NCBI RefSeq assembly: GCF_001905655.1
Contig: NZ_JMHT01000057.1
Span: 62,001-126,000 of the forward strand
Source: Mycobacterium sp. ST-F2
Lineage (GTDB): Bacteria > Actinomycetota > Actinomycetes > Mycobacteriales > Mycobacteriaceae
Reading direction: 5' to 3'
DNA length: 64,000 nt
The notes beneath the pieces were generated by a model, which had not been told where the DNA came from, ran no database searches, and saw nothing but the letters and a program-made list of their open reading frames with translations. Position numbers and translations under genes: made by a program. How positions within the stretch are numbered: the stretch's first letter is position 1; every line of letters starts with the position of its first letter. Shown here piece after piece: positions 34,201 to 42,447 of the stretch.

Positions 34201-35391
34201 CTAGACAGGACTTTCGTTACAGAATTTTTGCGGAGCCTTGGCCGGCATGGCCAGGAGCTTGAGCGGGACGGGTCCTTTGCGGCCCCCGCTGCGCGAGTGG
34301 TCGAGGTGCGACTTGGGCTTCTCCCGATCGAGCGCCAGGGCAGGCTCGCCGTAGCCCTGCACGCACTCGGGGTCCGGTCCGTCCAGCGGCAGACCGGTGA
34401 AGAACTTGGCCGCCATGCAGCCGCCGCGGCAGCTGTCATAGTGCCCGCAGCTGCCGCAGGCGCCGGCCGACTGCGGTTCCCGAAGCTCGCGGAACAGCGG
34501 CGCGTTCTGCCAGACGTTCTGGAATCCGTTGTCGCTGAGGATGTTTCCAGCCAGGAAGCGCTCGTGGATGGCGAACGGGCAGGCGTAGACGTCACCCACG
34601 GGGTCGATGAGGCACACGACACGACCGGCGCCACACAGGTTCAGGCCGGCCAGCGCGCCGGGCTCACCGAGGCCGGACAGGTGGAAGAACGAGTCGCCGG
34701 TGAGCACCCGCTCGCCCTTGGCGACCAGCCAGTTGTACAGCTGCACCTGCTGCTCGGCAGTGGGGTGCAGGTCGTCCCACACGTCGGCGCCGCGGCCCGA
34801 CGGACGCAGCCGCGTGATGCGCAGGGTGGCGCCGTAGTTGTCGGCCAGGGCCTTGAAATCGTCGAGTTGGTCGACATTGTGGCGGGTCACCACGACCGAG
34901 ATCTTGGCGTCCTTGAAACCGGCGTTCTTCAAGTTCTCCAGGGCCCGGATCGCCATGGCGAACGAACCCGGTCCGCGGACCGCGTCGTTGATCTCCGCGG
35001 TGGCGCCGTCGAGCGAAATCTGAACGTCCACATAGTCACTCGCGGCCAGCTTGGCCGCGACCGCCTCGTCGATGCGCACCCCGTTGGTGGAGAACTTGAC
35101 GCCGACGTGGTGCTCGGTGGCGTAGTCGACGAGCTCCCAGAAGTCAGACCGCACCGTCGGCTCGCCGCCGCCGATGTTCACGTAGAACACCTGCATGCGC
35201 TCGAGCTCGTCGATGATGTCCTTGCACTGCTGGGTGGTCAGCTCGCGCGGGTCGCGCTTGCCCGACGACGACAGGCAGTGCACGCAGGACAGGTTGCAGG
35301 CGTAGGTCAGTTCCCACGTGAGGCAGATGGGCGCGTCGAGGCCATGCTCGAACTGCTCGATCAGCCGGGGCACGGGTGCCGTAGCGGTCAT
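34201..35391 (-). CDS. mftC: Mycofactocin radical SAM maturase MftC
   Basis: 396 residues. The radical SAM cluster motif is C32-x3-C36-x2-C39 (ACNLSCVHC). A GGGEP motif near 74 binds SAM, and the C-terminal SPASM domain supplies the cysteines of CGAGRVVC, DVYACPF and CGSCGHYDSCRGGC. MftC decarboxylates and cross-links the C-terminal Val-Tyr of MftA. It overlaps mftB as ATGA. Confidence 0.97.
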   Translation of the reverse strand: MTATAPVPRLIEQFEHGLDAPICLTWELTYACNLSCVHCLSSSGKRDPRELTTQQCKDIIDELERMQVFYVNIGGGEPTVRSDFWELVDYATEHHVGVKFSTNGVRIDEAVAAKLAASDYVDVQISLDGATAEINDAVRGPGSFAMAIRALENLKNAGFKDAKISVVVTRHNVDQLDDFKALADNYGATLRITRLRPSGRGADVWDDLHPTAEQQVQLYNWLVAKGERVLTGDSFFHLSGLGEPGALAGLNLCGAGRVVCLIDPVGDVYACPFAIHERFLAGNILSDNGFQNVWQNAPLFRELREPQSAGACGSCGHYDSCRGGCMAAKFFTGLPLDGPDPECVQGYGEPALALDREKPKSHLDHSRSGGRKGPVPLKLLAMPAKAPQKFCNESPV

Positions 35392-35723
35392 GAAGCGGTG
35401 GATCCTTCTGGGCTGTTCTGGTCTGCCGGGATCAGCATCTTGGACTGGACCAGCACGCCGAACGCGTGCAGATACGGCCCCTGCTGGTCATCGTCGATAC
35501 CCGCGGCGCGGCAGGCGCTGCGCACGTCCGGGTGGTCGGCCAGCGAGTTGACGATCTCGACGATGATGCGGTTCTTCAGGAACGAAAGTTTGCGCGTACC
35601 AAAGTGATACAGCAGCGCGCCGAACGGTTCGGGCCGGACGGCGACCTGGTGGTGCAGCCGCCAGCCGCGGTCAGGATCGAAGGCCACCTCCGGCCCGGTC
35701 CGGGCCGCGGCTGGTGCAGACAC
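35388..35723 (-). CDS. mftB: Mycofactocin precursor chaperone MftB (RRE protein)
   Basis: 111 residues from GTG 35721-35723, two bases after the mftA stop; ATG at 35741 would run into mftA. PqqD-like RiPP recognition features include WRLHHQVAVRPEPFGALLYHFGTRKLSFLKN (in segments). It binds the MftA leader and presents it to MftC. Confidence 0.94.
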   Translation of the reverse strand: MSAPAAARTGPEVAFDPDRGWRLHHQVAVRPEPFGALLYHFGTRKLSFLKNRIIVEIVNSLADHPDVRSACRAAGIDDDQQGPYLHAFGVLVQSKMLIPADQNSPEGSTAS

Positions 35724-35725
35724 GG

Positions 35726-35821
35726 TCAGTAGACCCCGCACATACCGTCGATCGAGACCTCTTCGACCAGAGTCTCGGTGACCAGTTCTGCGTCGGAATT
35801 AGCCTGCTGATTCGAGTCCAT
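35726..35821 (-). CDS. mftA: Mycofactocin precursor peptide MftA
   Basis: 31 residues (MDSNQQANSDAELVTETLVE... ending in IDGMCGVY). The invariant C-terminal IDGMCGVY is present; the final Val30-Tyr31 becomes the cofactor core. AAAGGGGC serves as ribosome site six bases before ATG 35819-35821. Confidence 0.97.
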   Translation of the reverse strand: MDSNQQANSDAELVTETLVEEVSIDGMCGVY

Positions 35822-35845
35822 GGATCGCCCCTTTCGCTACCGTGG

Positions 35846-35868
35846 CAGTTGTCGGGACTCGACAACTG
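35846..35868. promoter_or_regulatory. Palindromic operator between mftA and mftR, probable MftR site
   Basis: CAGTTGTCG (35846-35854), GGACT, CGACAACTG (35860-35868): a perfect 9-bp inverted repeat in the 101-base space between the divergent genes. MftR is known to repress mftA transcription and to respond to long-chain acyl-CoA. This is the only strong palindrome in the shared region. Confidence 0.8.
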
Positions 35869-35922
35869 TGATCCAAGTCGCAAGAATATGGCATCGAGTG
35901 CCGAAACGGAAGGGCAGGTCTG

Positions 35923-36555
35923 ATGCGGACCGAAACGGTGCGTCCCGAGCACGACGCCGGGACCGCCCCACAGCACGGCCGCGTGGGCCGTCGCCGCTCC
36001 ACCACGCGCGACCACATCACCGATGTCGCGCTCGAACTGTTTGCAACCCGCGGCTTCGACGACGTCAGCGTCGACGACGTCGCCCAGGCCGCCGGCATCT
36101 CGCGGCGCACTCTGTTCCGGTACTTCTCGTCAAAGAATGCCATCCCGTGGGCCGACTTCGACGCGAGTTTGACCGATCTGCGGAACCTGTTGAATGCCGT
36201 CCCCCACGACATGCCACTAGATGCGGCATTGCGGTCAGCTCTGTTGGAATTCAACAGCTTTGACGCATCCGAGACACCCCGGCACCGGCGCCGCATGCAG
36301 GTGATCCTGCAGACCGACGCGCTGCAGGCCTACTCGATGACCATGTACGCCGGCTGGCGGGGCGTGATCGCGGCCTTCGTCGCCCGGCGCCTGGACGCCA
36401 AGCCGGCCGACCTGGTGCCGCAGACCGTGGCGTGGACTGTGCTCGGGGTGGCCCTGACCGCCTACGAACAGTGGCTCGCCGACGAGACCGTCTCCCTGCC
36501 CGACGCCCTGGGCGAGGCCTTCGACGTCGTCCGCGACGGGCTGCGCTCGGTGTGA
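35923..36555 (+). CDS. mftR: Mycofactocin-system TetR regulator MftR
   Basis: 210 residues. The helix-turn-helix is ITDVALELFATRGFDDVSVDDVAQAAGISRRTLFRYFSSKN (segments), with the MftR-type DFDASLTDLRNLL immediately after. It is divergent from mftA. Its stop codon lies inside the left arm of a 55-bp hairpin, which may terminate it. Confidence 0.94.
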   Translation: MRTETVRPEHDAGTAPQHGRVGRRRSTTRDHITDVALELFATRGFDDVSVDDVAQAAGISRRTLFRYFSSKNAIPWADFDASLTDLRNLLNAVPHDMPLDAALRSALLEFNSFDASETPRHRRRMQVILQTDALQAYSMTMYAGWRGVIAAFVARRLDAKPADLVPQTVAWTVLGVALTAYEQWLADETVSLPDALGEAFDVVRDGLRSV

Positions 36556-36605
36556 TTTGTGCACGGTTTTCCGCGGTCAGCGCGGAAAACCGTGCACAAG
36601 TCACA
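36551..36605. repeat. 55-bp hairpin element, copy 1 (before the sigma factor gene)
   Basis: Core arms TTGTGCACGGTTTTCCGCG (36557-36575) and the exact complement (36581-36599) enclose loop GTCAG. One mismatched base pair is followed by outer arms TGTGA/TCACA. The same architecture and nearly the same core recur at 38471-38525 at the other end of the sigma-VOC operon. Confidence 0.88.
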
Positions 36606-36631
36606 AGAAGTTCCGGTCGGGGCGTCGGAGA

Positions 36632-37189
36632 ATGACCGCCCGACGCGACGATAAAGGTGTGAGCGGCGAATCAGACGGTGATGCTCCGCAGACGCTGCTG
36701 GCGCTGTACGACTCGGCGCTACCGGTGATCTACGGGTACTTCGTACGGCGCTGCGGTGACCGGGGCACCGCAGAGGACCTGACGTCGGAGACGTTCCTGG
36801 CGGCGATGGACGCCGCCCGGCGCGATGAGCCACCAGCCATCTCGGTGCCGTGGCTCATCGGCGTGGCCCGCCACAAATTGGCCGATCACTACCGCCGCCG
36901 ACACGACCGCTTCACCGTGCCGGTAGCTGAAACACCCGAGCCCGCAGAACCTTTCGACGACTGGGATGCCGAGCTGGATCGGCTGGTCGCCGAGGCGACG
37001 CTGGCCCGGTTACCCGAACCGCACCGCATGGTGCTGACGCTGCGATATCTGGACGACCGCCCCGTGCCCGAATGCGCCGAGTTGATCGGACGCACCGTGC
37101 ACGCCACCGAGGCACTGCTGGTGCGGGCCAAGCGGGCATTCCGAAACGAATACCAGGACACCGAACACCAGGACGGAGGTGCGTCATGA
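36632..37189 (+). CDS. ECF-like RNA polymerase sigma factor
   Basis: 185 residues from ATG 36632; GTG 36659 is an alternative. Region 2 spans about 22-65 (PVIYGYFVRRCGDRGTAEDLTSETF in part, and SVPWLIGVARHKLADHYRRR). Region 4 is near 125-170 (LARLPEPHRMVLTLRYLDDRPVPECAELIG). The promoter specificity is unknown. It is coupled by ATGA overlap to a VOC-domain protein instead of a standard zinc anti-sigma gene. The pair is bounded by matching hairpins. Confidence 0.9.
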   Translation: MTARRDDKGVSGESDGDAPQTLLALYDSALPVIYGYFVRRCGDRGTAEDLTSETFLAAMDAARRDEPPAISVPWLIGVARHKLADHYRRRHDRFTVPVAETPEPAEPFDDWDAELDRLVAEATLARLPEPHRMVLTLRYLDDRPVPECAELIGRTVHATEALLVRAKRAFRNEYQDTEHQDGGAS

Positions 37190-38466
37190 CCATGCACAAC
37201 AGTCACGACCCACTGACCGTGCTGGCCGGCGGCGAACTTCCGGTCCAGCCGGACCCGGCCTTCGCGGCCCGGCTGCGAGCCCGGCTGGAAGCCGCCGTCA
37301 CCCTGCCGAAAGGAGTAGTCATGAGTGGAACCGACACCGCCATCGCCGACCTGAACGCACCTGCCGCCGCGTCGGTCGACGTGCCCCGACCGGCCGCCCT
37401 GCCCTACCTCGCCGTCTCCGACGCGCGGGCGGCACTCGCCTGGTACGTCGACGCGCTGGGCGCCGCCGTCGTCGACGAACCGATCGTCATGGGCGACGGC
37501 CGGATCGGCCACGCCGAGCTGACGCTGGCCGGCGGCACGCTGTACCTGGCCGACGAATTCCCGGACCTGGGCCTCAAAGCGCCGGCACCGCAAGCTGTTT
37601 CGGTGAGCCTCATGCTCGCGGTACCTGACACCGACATCGCTCTCGAACGGGCGCGGCAACACGGCGCACAGGTGCAGCGCGAACCCTACGACGCCCACGG
37701 CTCGCGGACCGCGGTGGTGATCGACCCGTTCGGCCACCGCTGGATGCTGACGGGTCCGCTCCCCGGCGTCACCGCGCCGATCCAGCACGGCGACATCGGT
37801 TACGTCTCGGTGCAGACGCCCGACGCCGAGCGGGCCGCCGCGTTCTACGGGCACGTGCTCGGCTGGGACTATGACCCCGGCACCCGCAAGGTGACGGGCA
37901 ACCGGATGCACACCGGCATCTTCGAGACCACCGGCCCGCAGACTGTGTTCTGCTGCTACGCGGTGCGCGACCTCGACGCGGCGCGGCAGGCGATCCTGGC
38001 CGCGGGCGGTCAGGTGGGCACGCCCGAGCAGCACGAGTGGGGCGCGACGCTCGACGCCACGGACGCGCTCGGCACCGACTTCGCGGTGTTTCAGCCAGTG
38101 CCGGGCATTCCGCGACCCGAGTTGAACGGCGCAGGGCCAGGCGAACTTTCGTACCTCACTTACGAAGTGACCGACTCGGCCGCGTTCAAGGAGTTCTACG
38201 GTGCCGTGCTGGGCTGGACATTCGAGCCCGGTCGGATCGAGGACGGTTGGGCGGTGCAGGACTGCCACCCGATGTCCGGGGTGGCCGGCGGCTCCGCTCA
38301 GACCGTCGCCGTCCCGATGTGGACCGTGACGGACATCGACGCCGCGGTGGCGCGGGTCCGCGAAGCCGGCGGCTCGGTCATCGAAGAGCCGTCACGCCAG
38401 CCGTACGGGATGATGGCGCACTGCGCCGACGACCAGGGCGCCCGGTTCTACCTCGGCGCCTTCTGA
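37186..38466 (+). CDS. Three-domain VOC (glyoxalase/bleomycin-resistance-like) protein with short N-terminal sigma-linked segment
   Basis: 426 residues. Residues 1-45 (MTMHNSHDPLTVLAGGELPV ... FAARLRARLEAAV) are polar and helical with no VOC features. VOC modules follow at about 71-190, 203-306 and 320-426, each opening with a conserved strand and an aromatic helix such as AFYGHVLGWDY and EFYGAVLGWTF. ATG 37186 has GGAGG and overlaps the sigma stop. A second in-frame ATG at 37321 (residue 46) has its own strong AAAGGAG, so a shorter VOC-only form may be made. Probably a ligand sensor or partner for the sigma factor. Confidence 0.85.
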   Translation: MTMHNSHDPLTVLAGGELPVQPDPAFAARLRARLEAAVTLPKGVVMSGTDTAIADLNAPAAASVDVPRPAALPYLAVSDARAALAWYVDALGAAVVDEPIVMGDGRIGHAELTLAGGTLYLADEFPDLGLKAPAPQAVSVSLMLAVPDTDIALERARQHGAQVQREPYDAHGSRTAVVIDPFGHRWMLTGPLPGVTAPIQHGDIGYVSVQTPDAERAAAFYGHVLGWDYDPGTRKVTGNRMHTGIFETTGPQTVFCCYAVRDLDAARQAILAAGGQVGTPEQHEWGATLDATDALGTDFAVFQPVPGIPRPELNGAGPGELSYLTYEVTDSAAFKEFYGAVLGWTFEPGRIEDGWAVQDCHPMSGVAGGSAQTVAVPMWTVTDIDAAVARVREAGGSVIEEPSRQPYGMMAHCADDQGARFYLGAF

Positions 38467-38470
38467 GCCC

Positions 38471-38525
38471 AGGGATTTGTGCACGATTTTCCGCGCCCCG
38501 CGCGGAAAATCGTGCACAACTCCCT
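38471..38525. repeat. 55-bp hairpin element, copy 2 (after the VOC gene)
   Basis: Core arms TTGTGCACGATTTTCCGCG (38477-38495) and complement (38501-38519) around CCCCG, with outer arms AGGGA/TCCCT after one mismatched pair. It sits between the VOC stop (38466) and the convergent ferredoxin reductase stop (38524-38526), a natural place for a bidirectional terminator. Confidence 0.88.
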
Positions 38526-39696
38526 AGAGGACGTCGGCGATCGGGACGGCGGCCGCGACCTTGGCGCGGTTTTTCATCACCTTGCCCGGCATGCCGCCGC
38601 CGACCACGCCGCTGACGGCGCCGTCGCGCTCGTAGAACGCCAGGAACTTGCGGCCGTCGTCCTCGATGATGTGCACGGTGTCGCCGGCCTTGGGCTCACC
38701 GAGGCACTGGATCTTGACGTCGTACTGGTCGCTCCAGAAGTACGGCACGACGACCGCGGCGGTGGCGTCCTGGCCCAGCATCGCGGGCACGATCACCCGC
38801 GCCTGCTCGGCAACGTTGCTCCAATGTTCCACGCGCACTTGGTGTCCCGCAGCATCGCGCCACGAGGCGACGTCACCGATGGCCCACACGTTGGGCGCGC
38901 TGGTGCGGCCGGCAGCGTCGCACACGACGCCGTTGTCGACGGCGATACCGCTGCCTTCGAGCCAGTCCGTCGACGGGCGCGAACCGATCCCGACGACGAC
39001 GACGTCGGCGTCCAGCTCGGAGCCGTCGGCCAGCTGGACCTTCTCGACGTGGCCGGTGCCGGTCACGCCGGTAACGCCGACGCCGCAGCGCACGTCGACA
39101 CCCTCGGCGCGGTGCAACCGCGCCACCAGTTCGCCGATCTCGGTGCCCAGCACCGAGGCCAGCGGCGTCGGCTGCGGCTCGACGATGGTCACCTCGACAC
39201 CCAGCTTGCGCAGGCTGGCAGCCACCTCGCAGCCGATGAACCCGGCGCCGATCACCACCGCGCGCTTGGCCGCACCGGCGTGCTCGCGCAGCGCCAGCGA
39301 CTCGTCGTAGGTGCGCAGCACCCGGATGCCCTCGAGAGCCGGCAACGACGGGATGGTGCGGGGCACCAGGCCCGTGGCGATGACCAGCTCGTCATAGGCG
39401 ACGACCTCACCATTGGCCAGGGTCACCGTCTGCGCGTCGGTGTCCAACTTGGCCGCGCCCGAACCGAGCAGCAGCGTGATGTTGTTCTCGTCGTAGAACT
39501 CGGCGGGCTTGAGCGTCGTGTCGTCGGTCTCGGCGCGCAACACATCCTTGGACAGCGGTGGCCGGTCATACGGCAGATGGACCTCATCGCTGATCAGGGT
39601 GATCGGCCCGGCGTACTCGGCCTTGCGCAGTTGCTCGGCGGTGCGCGCGGCGGCCAGACCGCCACCGACGATGACGATGCCTCCGTTTGTAGTCAC
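38524..39696 (-). CDS. FAD-dependent ferredoxin reductase
   Basis: 390 residues from a GTG start. It carries two Rossmann motifs, FAD-binding IVIVGGGLAAARTAEQLR at the N-terminus and NAD-binding AVVIGAGFIGCEVAASLRKLG near 147, plus VWAIGDVASW near 268. The C-terminal reductase domain follows (YFWSDQYDVKIQCLG). It matches M. tuberculosis Rv0688 in type and neighbourhood. It likely reduces a ferredoxin for P450s or oxygenases with NADH, but no ferredoxin gene is adjacent. Confidence 0.92.
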   Translation of the reverse strand: MTTNGGIVIVGGGLAAARTAEQLRKAEYAGPITLISDEVHLPYDRPPLSKDVLRAETDDTTLKPAEFYDENNITLLLGSGAAKLDTDAQTVTLANGEVVAYDELVIATGLVPRTIPSLPALEGIRVLRTYDESLALREHAGAAKRAVVIGAGFIGCEVAASLRKLGVEVTIVEPQPTPLASVLGTEIGELVARLHRAEGVDVRCGVGVTGVTGTGHVEKVQLADGSELDADVVVVGIGSRPSTDWLEGSGIAVDNGVVCDAAGRTSAPNVWAIGDVASWRDAAGHQVRVEHWSNVAEQARVIVPAMLGQDATAAVVVPYFWSDQYDVKIQCLGEPKAGDTVHIIEDDGRKFLAFYERDGAVSGVVGGGMPGKVMKNRAKVAAAVPIADVL

Positions 39697-39744
39697 GGGG
39701 CTTTCTTACACGATGCACCGAATACCAGGTAGCCCACCCACGGC

Positions 39745-40197
39745 CTACAGTCCTCGCACCCTGCGCTCCACGATGTTCGACAGCACCACGATGCTTTCGC
39801 TGCGTTCGATCGCCGCACTGCCCCGGATGCGCTCGAGCACGGACTCCAGGTGCCTCATGTCCCGGGTCATGAGATGCAGGATCGCGTCGGACGTTCCCGT
39901 CACCGTGGCGGCCGAGACCACTTCGGGAATACCCTCCCAGGCCTCCCGCAACTGGGCCGGGGTGATGGTGCCGTGACAGTAGACCTGAACGTAAGCCTCT
40001 GTCCCCCAACCGATCACGTTGCGGTCGACGACCGTGGTGAAGCCGCGGATGATGCCGGTCGCGAGCAGCCGGTCGACGCGCCGCTTGACCGCGGGCGCCG
40101 ACAGATTCACCCGCTCACCGATCTCGGCGAACGTGGCGCGCGCGTTGTCGGCCAATTCGACCAGGATGCGCTCGTCGGTCTCGTCGATACTTTCCAC
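39745..40197 (-). CDS. Lrp/AsnC-family regulator of arginine/ornithine catabolism
   Basis: 150 residues from GTG 40195-40197 with GGAGG ten bases upstream; longer in-frame starts lack support. The HTH is ATFAEIGERVNLSAPAVKRRVDRLL, and the C-terminal RAM effector domain includes GTSDAILHLMTRDMRHLESVL. It is divergent from ddaH-rocD, like Rv2324 beside the rocDE genes of M. tuberculosis. Probably an arginine- or ornithine-sensing activator or repressor. Confidence 0.9.
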   Translation of the reverse strand: MESIDETDERILVELADNARATFAEIGERVNLSAPAVKRRVDRLLATGIIRGFTTVVDRNVIGWGTEAYVQVYCHGTITPAQLREAWEGIPEVVSAATVTGTSDAILHLMTRDMRHLESVLERIRGSAAIERSESIVVLSNIVERRVRGL

Positions 40198-40273
40198 CGG
40201 TCGCACGCCTCCGTCACGCAATAGATTGTCGAATCGCGAGTCTTCACACAATAGATCTGTTACATATGCGCAA

Positions 40274-40312
40274 CAAGCATCGATTGCTTGCGCGCAATTG
40301 TGCTCCTACCAT
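40274..40312 (+). promoter_or_regulatory. Leaderless promoter of ddaH-rocD with an Lrp-type palindrome over the -35
   Basis: TTGCTT (40284-40289), 17 bases, TACCAT (40307-40312), then six bases to the ATG at 40319, so the transcript is probably leaderless. CAAGCA (40274-40279) and TGCTTG (40285-40290) form an inverted repeat across the -35, a likely site for the divergent Lrp-family protein. Confidence 0.65.
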
Positions 40313-40318
40313 CGAATT

Positions 40319-41197
40319 ATGACGATTACTGATGTCGTCAAGATGGCGACACCGAACGCAGGTTGGCCACCCGAACGGGAAGCCCGCCCCCGGCACTATG
40401 TGATGACCCGGCCGACGCATTTCGCCGTCGAATATGCGATCAACCCCTGGATGGACACCTCCGCCACCGTCGATGCGGCGCTGGCGGTGCGGCAGTGGGA
40501 GCACCTGGTCAAGACGTACCGGAGCCTCGGCCACATCGTCCAACTGGTCGACCCGATCCCCGGGCTGCCCGACATGGTGTTCGCGGCCAACGGCGGACTG
40601 GTGCTCGATGACGGGTTCGAGAAGGTCGCCATCATCGCCCGGTTCACCTATCCCCAGCGGACCGGTGAATCGGTGGCATACGCCGGCTGGCTGCTGGACC
40701 ACGGCTACTGCCCGCTGTACACCGAGCACACCAACGAGGGCCAGGGCGATCTGCTGATCGTCGGATCGAACATCTTGGCCGGCTACGGATTCCGGACCGA
40801 CCGCCAGTCGCACGACGAAGTCGCCAAGCTGTCCGGGCTGCCGGTGATCAGTCTGCAGCTGGTCAACCCGCGCTTCTATCACCTCGACACCGCGCTGGCC
40901 GTCCTCGACGACCAGACCATCGCCTTCTATCCCCCAGCCTTCGGCGCCACGTCGGTGGCATTGCTGCGCAAGATGTTTCCGGGTGCCATCGAGGTCGCGG
41001 ACGCCGATGCCCACGTGCTCGGGTTGAACGCGGTGTCCGACGGACTGAACGTCGTGTATCCGGCCGCGGCCACCGGCTTCGCCGCGCAACTCGCCGCCGC
41101 CGGTTTCCGCCCGGTCGGTGTCGACATGTCCGAGTTGCTCAAGGGCGGCGGCTCGGTGAAGTGCTGCACCCTGGAGGTGTACCCGACGTCATGCTGA
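40319..41197 (+). CDS. ddaH: Dimethylarginine dimethylaminohydrolase / arginine-deiminase-superfamily enzyme
   Basis: 292 residues. Amidinotransferase-fold markers are PDMVFAANGGLVLDD near residue 80, GQGDLLIVGSNILAGYGFRTD near 140, YHLDTALAVLDD near 182 and the C-terminal GGGSVKCCTLEVYP with the nucleophilic cysteine. Such enzymes convert arginine or methylarginines to citrulline or ornithine-type products. It overlaps rocD, so both act in one pathway. Confidence 0.9.
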   Translation: MTITDVVKMATPNAGWPPEREARPRHYVMTRPTHFAVEYAINPWMDTSATVDAALAVRQWEHLVKTYRSLGHIVQLVDPIPGLPDMVFAANGGLVLDDGFEKVAIIARFTYPQRTGESVAYAGWLLDHGYCPLYTEHTNEGQGDLLIVGSNILAGYGFRTDRQSHDEVAKLSGLPVISLQLVNPRFYHLDTALAVLDDQTIAFYPPAFGATSVALLRKMFPGAIEVADADAHVLGLNAVSDGLNVVYPAAATGFAAQLAAAGFRPVGVDMSELLKGGGSVKCCTLEVYPTSC

Positions 41198-42438
41198 AAG
41201 CCGTTGCGGGAACACCGGAAATCTCGGCAAGCACGGCTGCGCTGATCGACCTCGACGACCGCTACGCCGCGCAGAACTACGCGCCGCTGCCGGTGGTCGC
41301 CGCGTCCGCCGACGGGGTATGGATCACCGACCCCGAGGGCCGCCGCTACCTGGACTGTCTGGCGGCGTATTCGGCGGTCAACTTCGGGCACCGCAATCCC
41401 GAGATCGTCGCTACCGCCCACGCCCAGCTGGACACCGTCACCCTGGTCAGCCGGGCGTTCCACTCCGACCGCCTGGGCCCGTTCTGCGCCGCCCTCGCCC
41501 AGCTGTGCGGCAAGGACCTGGTGCTGCCGATGAACAGCGGCGCCGAAGCCGTCGAGAGCGCGATCAAGGTGGCACGCAAGTGGAGTCGGGATGTCAAGGG
41601 GTTGACGGATCCGAACATCATCGTGGCGCGGGGCAACTTCCACGGCCGCACGACGACCATCATCAGCTTCTCCGACGACGAGACGGCCCGGCAGGGCTTC
41701 GGCCCGTACACCCCCGGTTTCCGGGCGGTGCCGTTCGGGGATGCCGACGCGCTCGTGGCGGCCATCGACGACGACACCGCCGCAGTGCTGATCGAACCGA
41801 TCCAGGGTGAGGCCGGAATCATCGTGCCGCCCGGCGATTACCTGCCCCGGGTCCGCGCGGCCTGCACCGAGCGAGGCGTGCTGATGATCGCCGACGAGAT
41901 CCAGTCCGGCCTGGCCCGCACCGGGCGGACGTTCGCCTGCGACCACTGGGGTGTGGTGCCCGACGTCTACCTGCTGGGCAAGGCGCTGGGTGGCGGCATC
42001 GTGCCGCTGTCGGCAGTCGTCGCCGATCGCGACGTGCTCGGCGTGCTGCATCCCGGCGAGCACGGATCGACGTTCGGCGGCAACCCGCTGGCGGCGGCCA
42101 TCGGCACCACGGTGGTCGGCATGCTGCAGCGCGGCGAATTCCAGTCCCGGTCAACCGAACTCGGCCGACACCTGCACGGCCGGCTGACGGCGATGATCGG
42201 GCACGGCGTGACCGCGGTGCGCGGGCTGGGCCTGTGGGCCGGTGTCGACCTCGACCCGGCGATCGGCACCGGACGGGAGGTCAGCCTGCGGCTGGCCGAG
42301 CGCGGCGTGCTGACCAAGGACACCCATGGCCCGACGCTGCGGTTCGCCCCGCCGCTGGTGATCACCCGGGCCGAAATCGATTGGGCGATGGACCGATTCG
42401 CCGAGGTACTCGCCACACCGGCGACGGCGCGGTGGTAA
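41191..42438 (+). CDS. rocD: Ornithine aminotransferase
   Basis: 415 residues from ATG 41191, overlapping the ddaH end. Class III PLP aminotransferase features: MNSGAEAVESAIKVARKW near 110, ARGNFHGRTTTIISFSDD, the cofactor Asp in LMIADEIQSGLARTG and the Schiff-base Lys in LLGKALGGGIVPLSAV. It converts ornithine to glutamate semialdehyde. M. tuberculosis has this gene split into rocD1/rocD2, whereas here it is intact. Confidence 0.94.
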   Translation: MLKAVAGTPEISASTAALIDLDDRYAAQNYAPLPVVAASADGVWITDPEGRRYLDCLAAYSAVNFGHRNPEIVATAHAQLDTVTLVSRAFHSDRLGPFCAALAQLCGKDLVLPMNSGAEAVESAIKVARKWSRDVKGLTDPNIIVARGNFHGRTTTIISFSDDETARQGFGPYTPGFRAVPFGDADALVAAIDDDTAAVLIEPIQGEAGIIVPPGDYLPRVRAACTERGVLMIADEIQSGLARTGRTFACDHWGVVPDVYLLGKALGGGIVPLSAVVADRDVLGVLHPGEHGSTFGGNPLAAAIGTTVVGMLQRGEFQSRSTELGRHLHGRLTAMIGHGVTAVRGLGLWAGVDLDPAIGTGREVSLRLAERGVLTKDTHGPTLRFAPPLVITRAEIDWAMDRFAEVLATPATARW

Positions 42439-42447
42439 ACCCATAGG

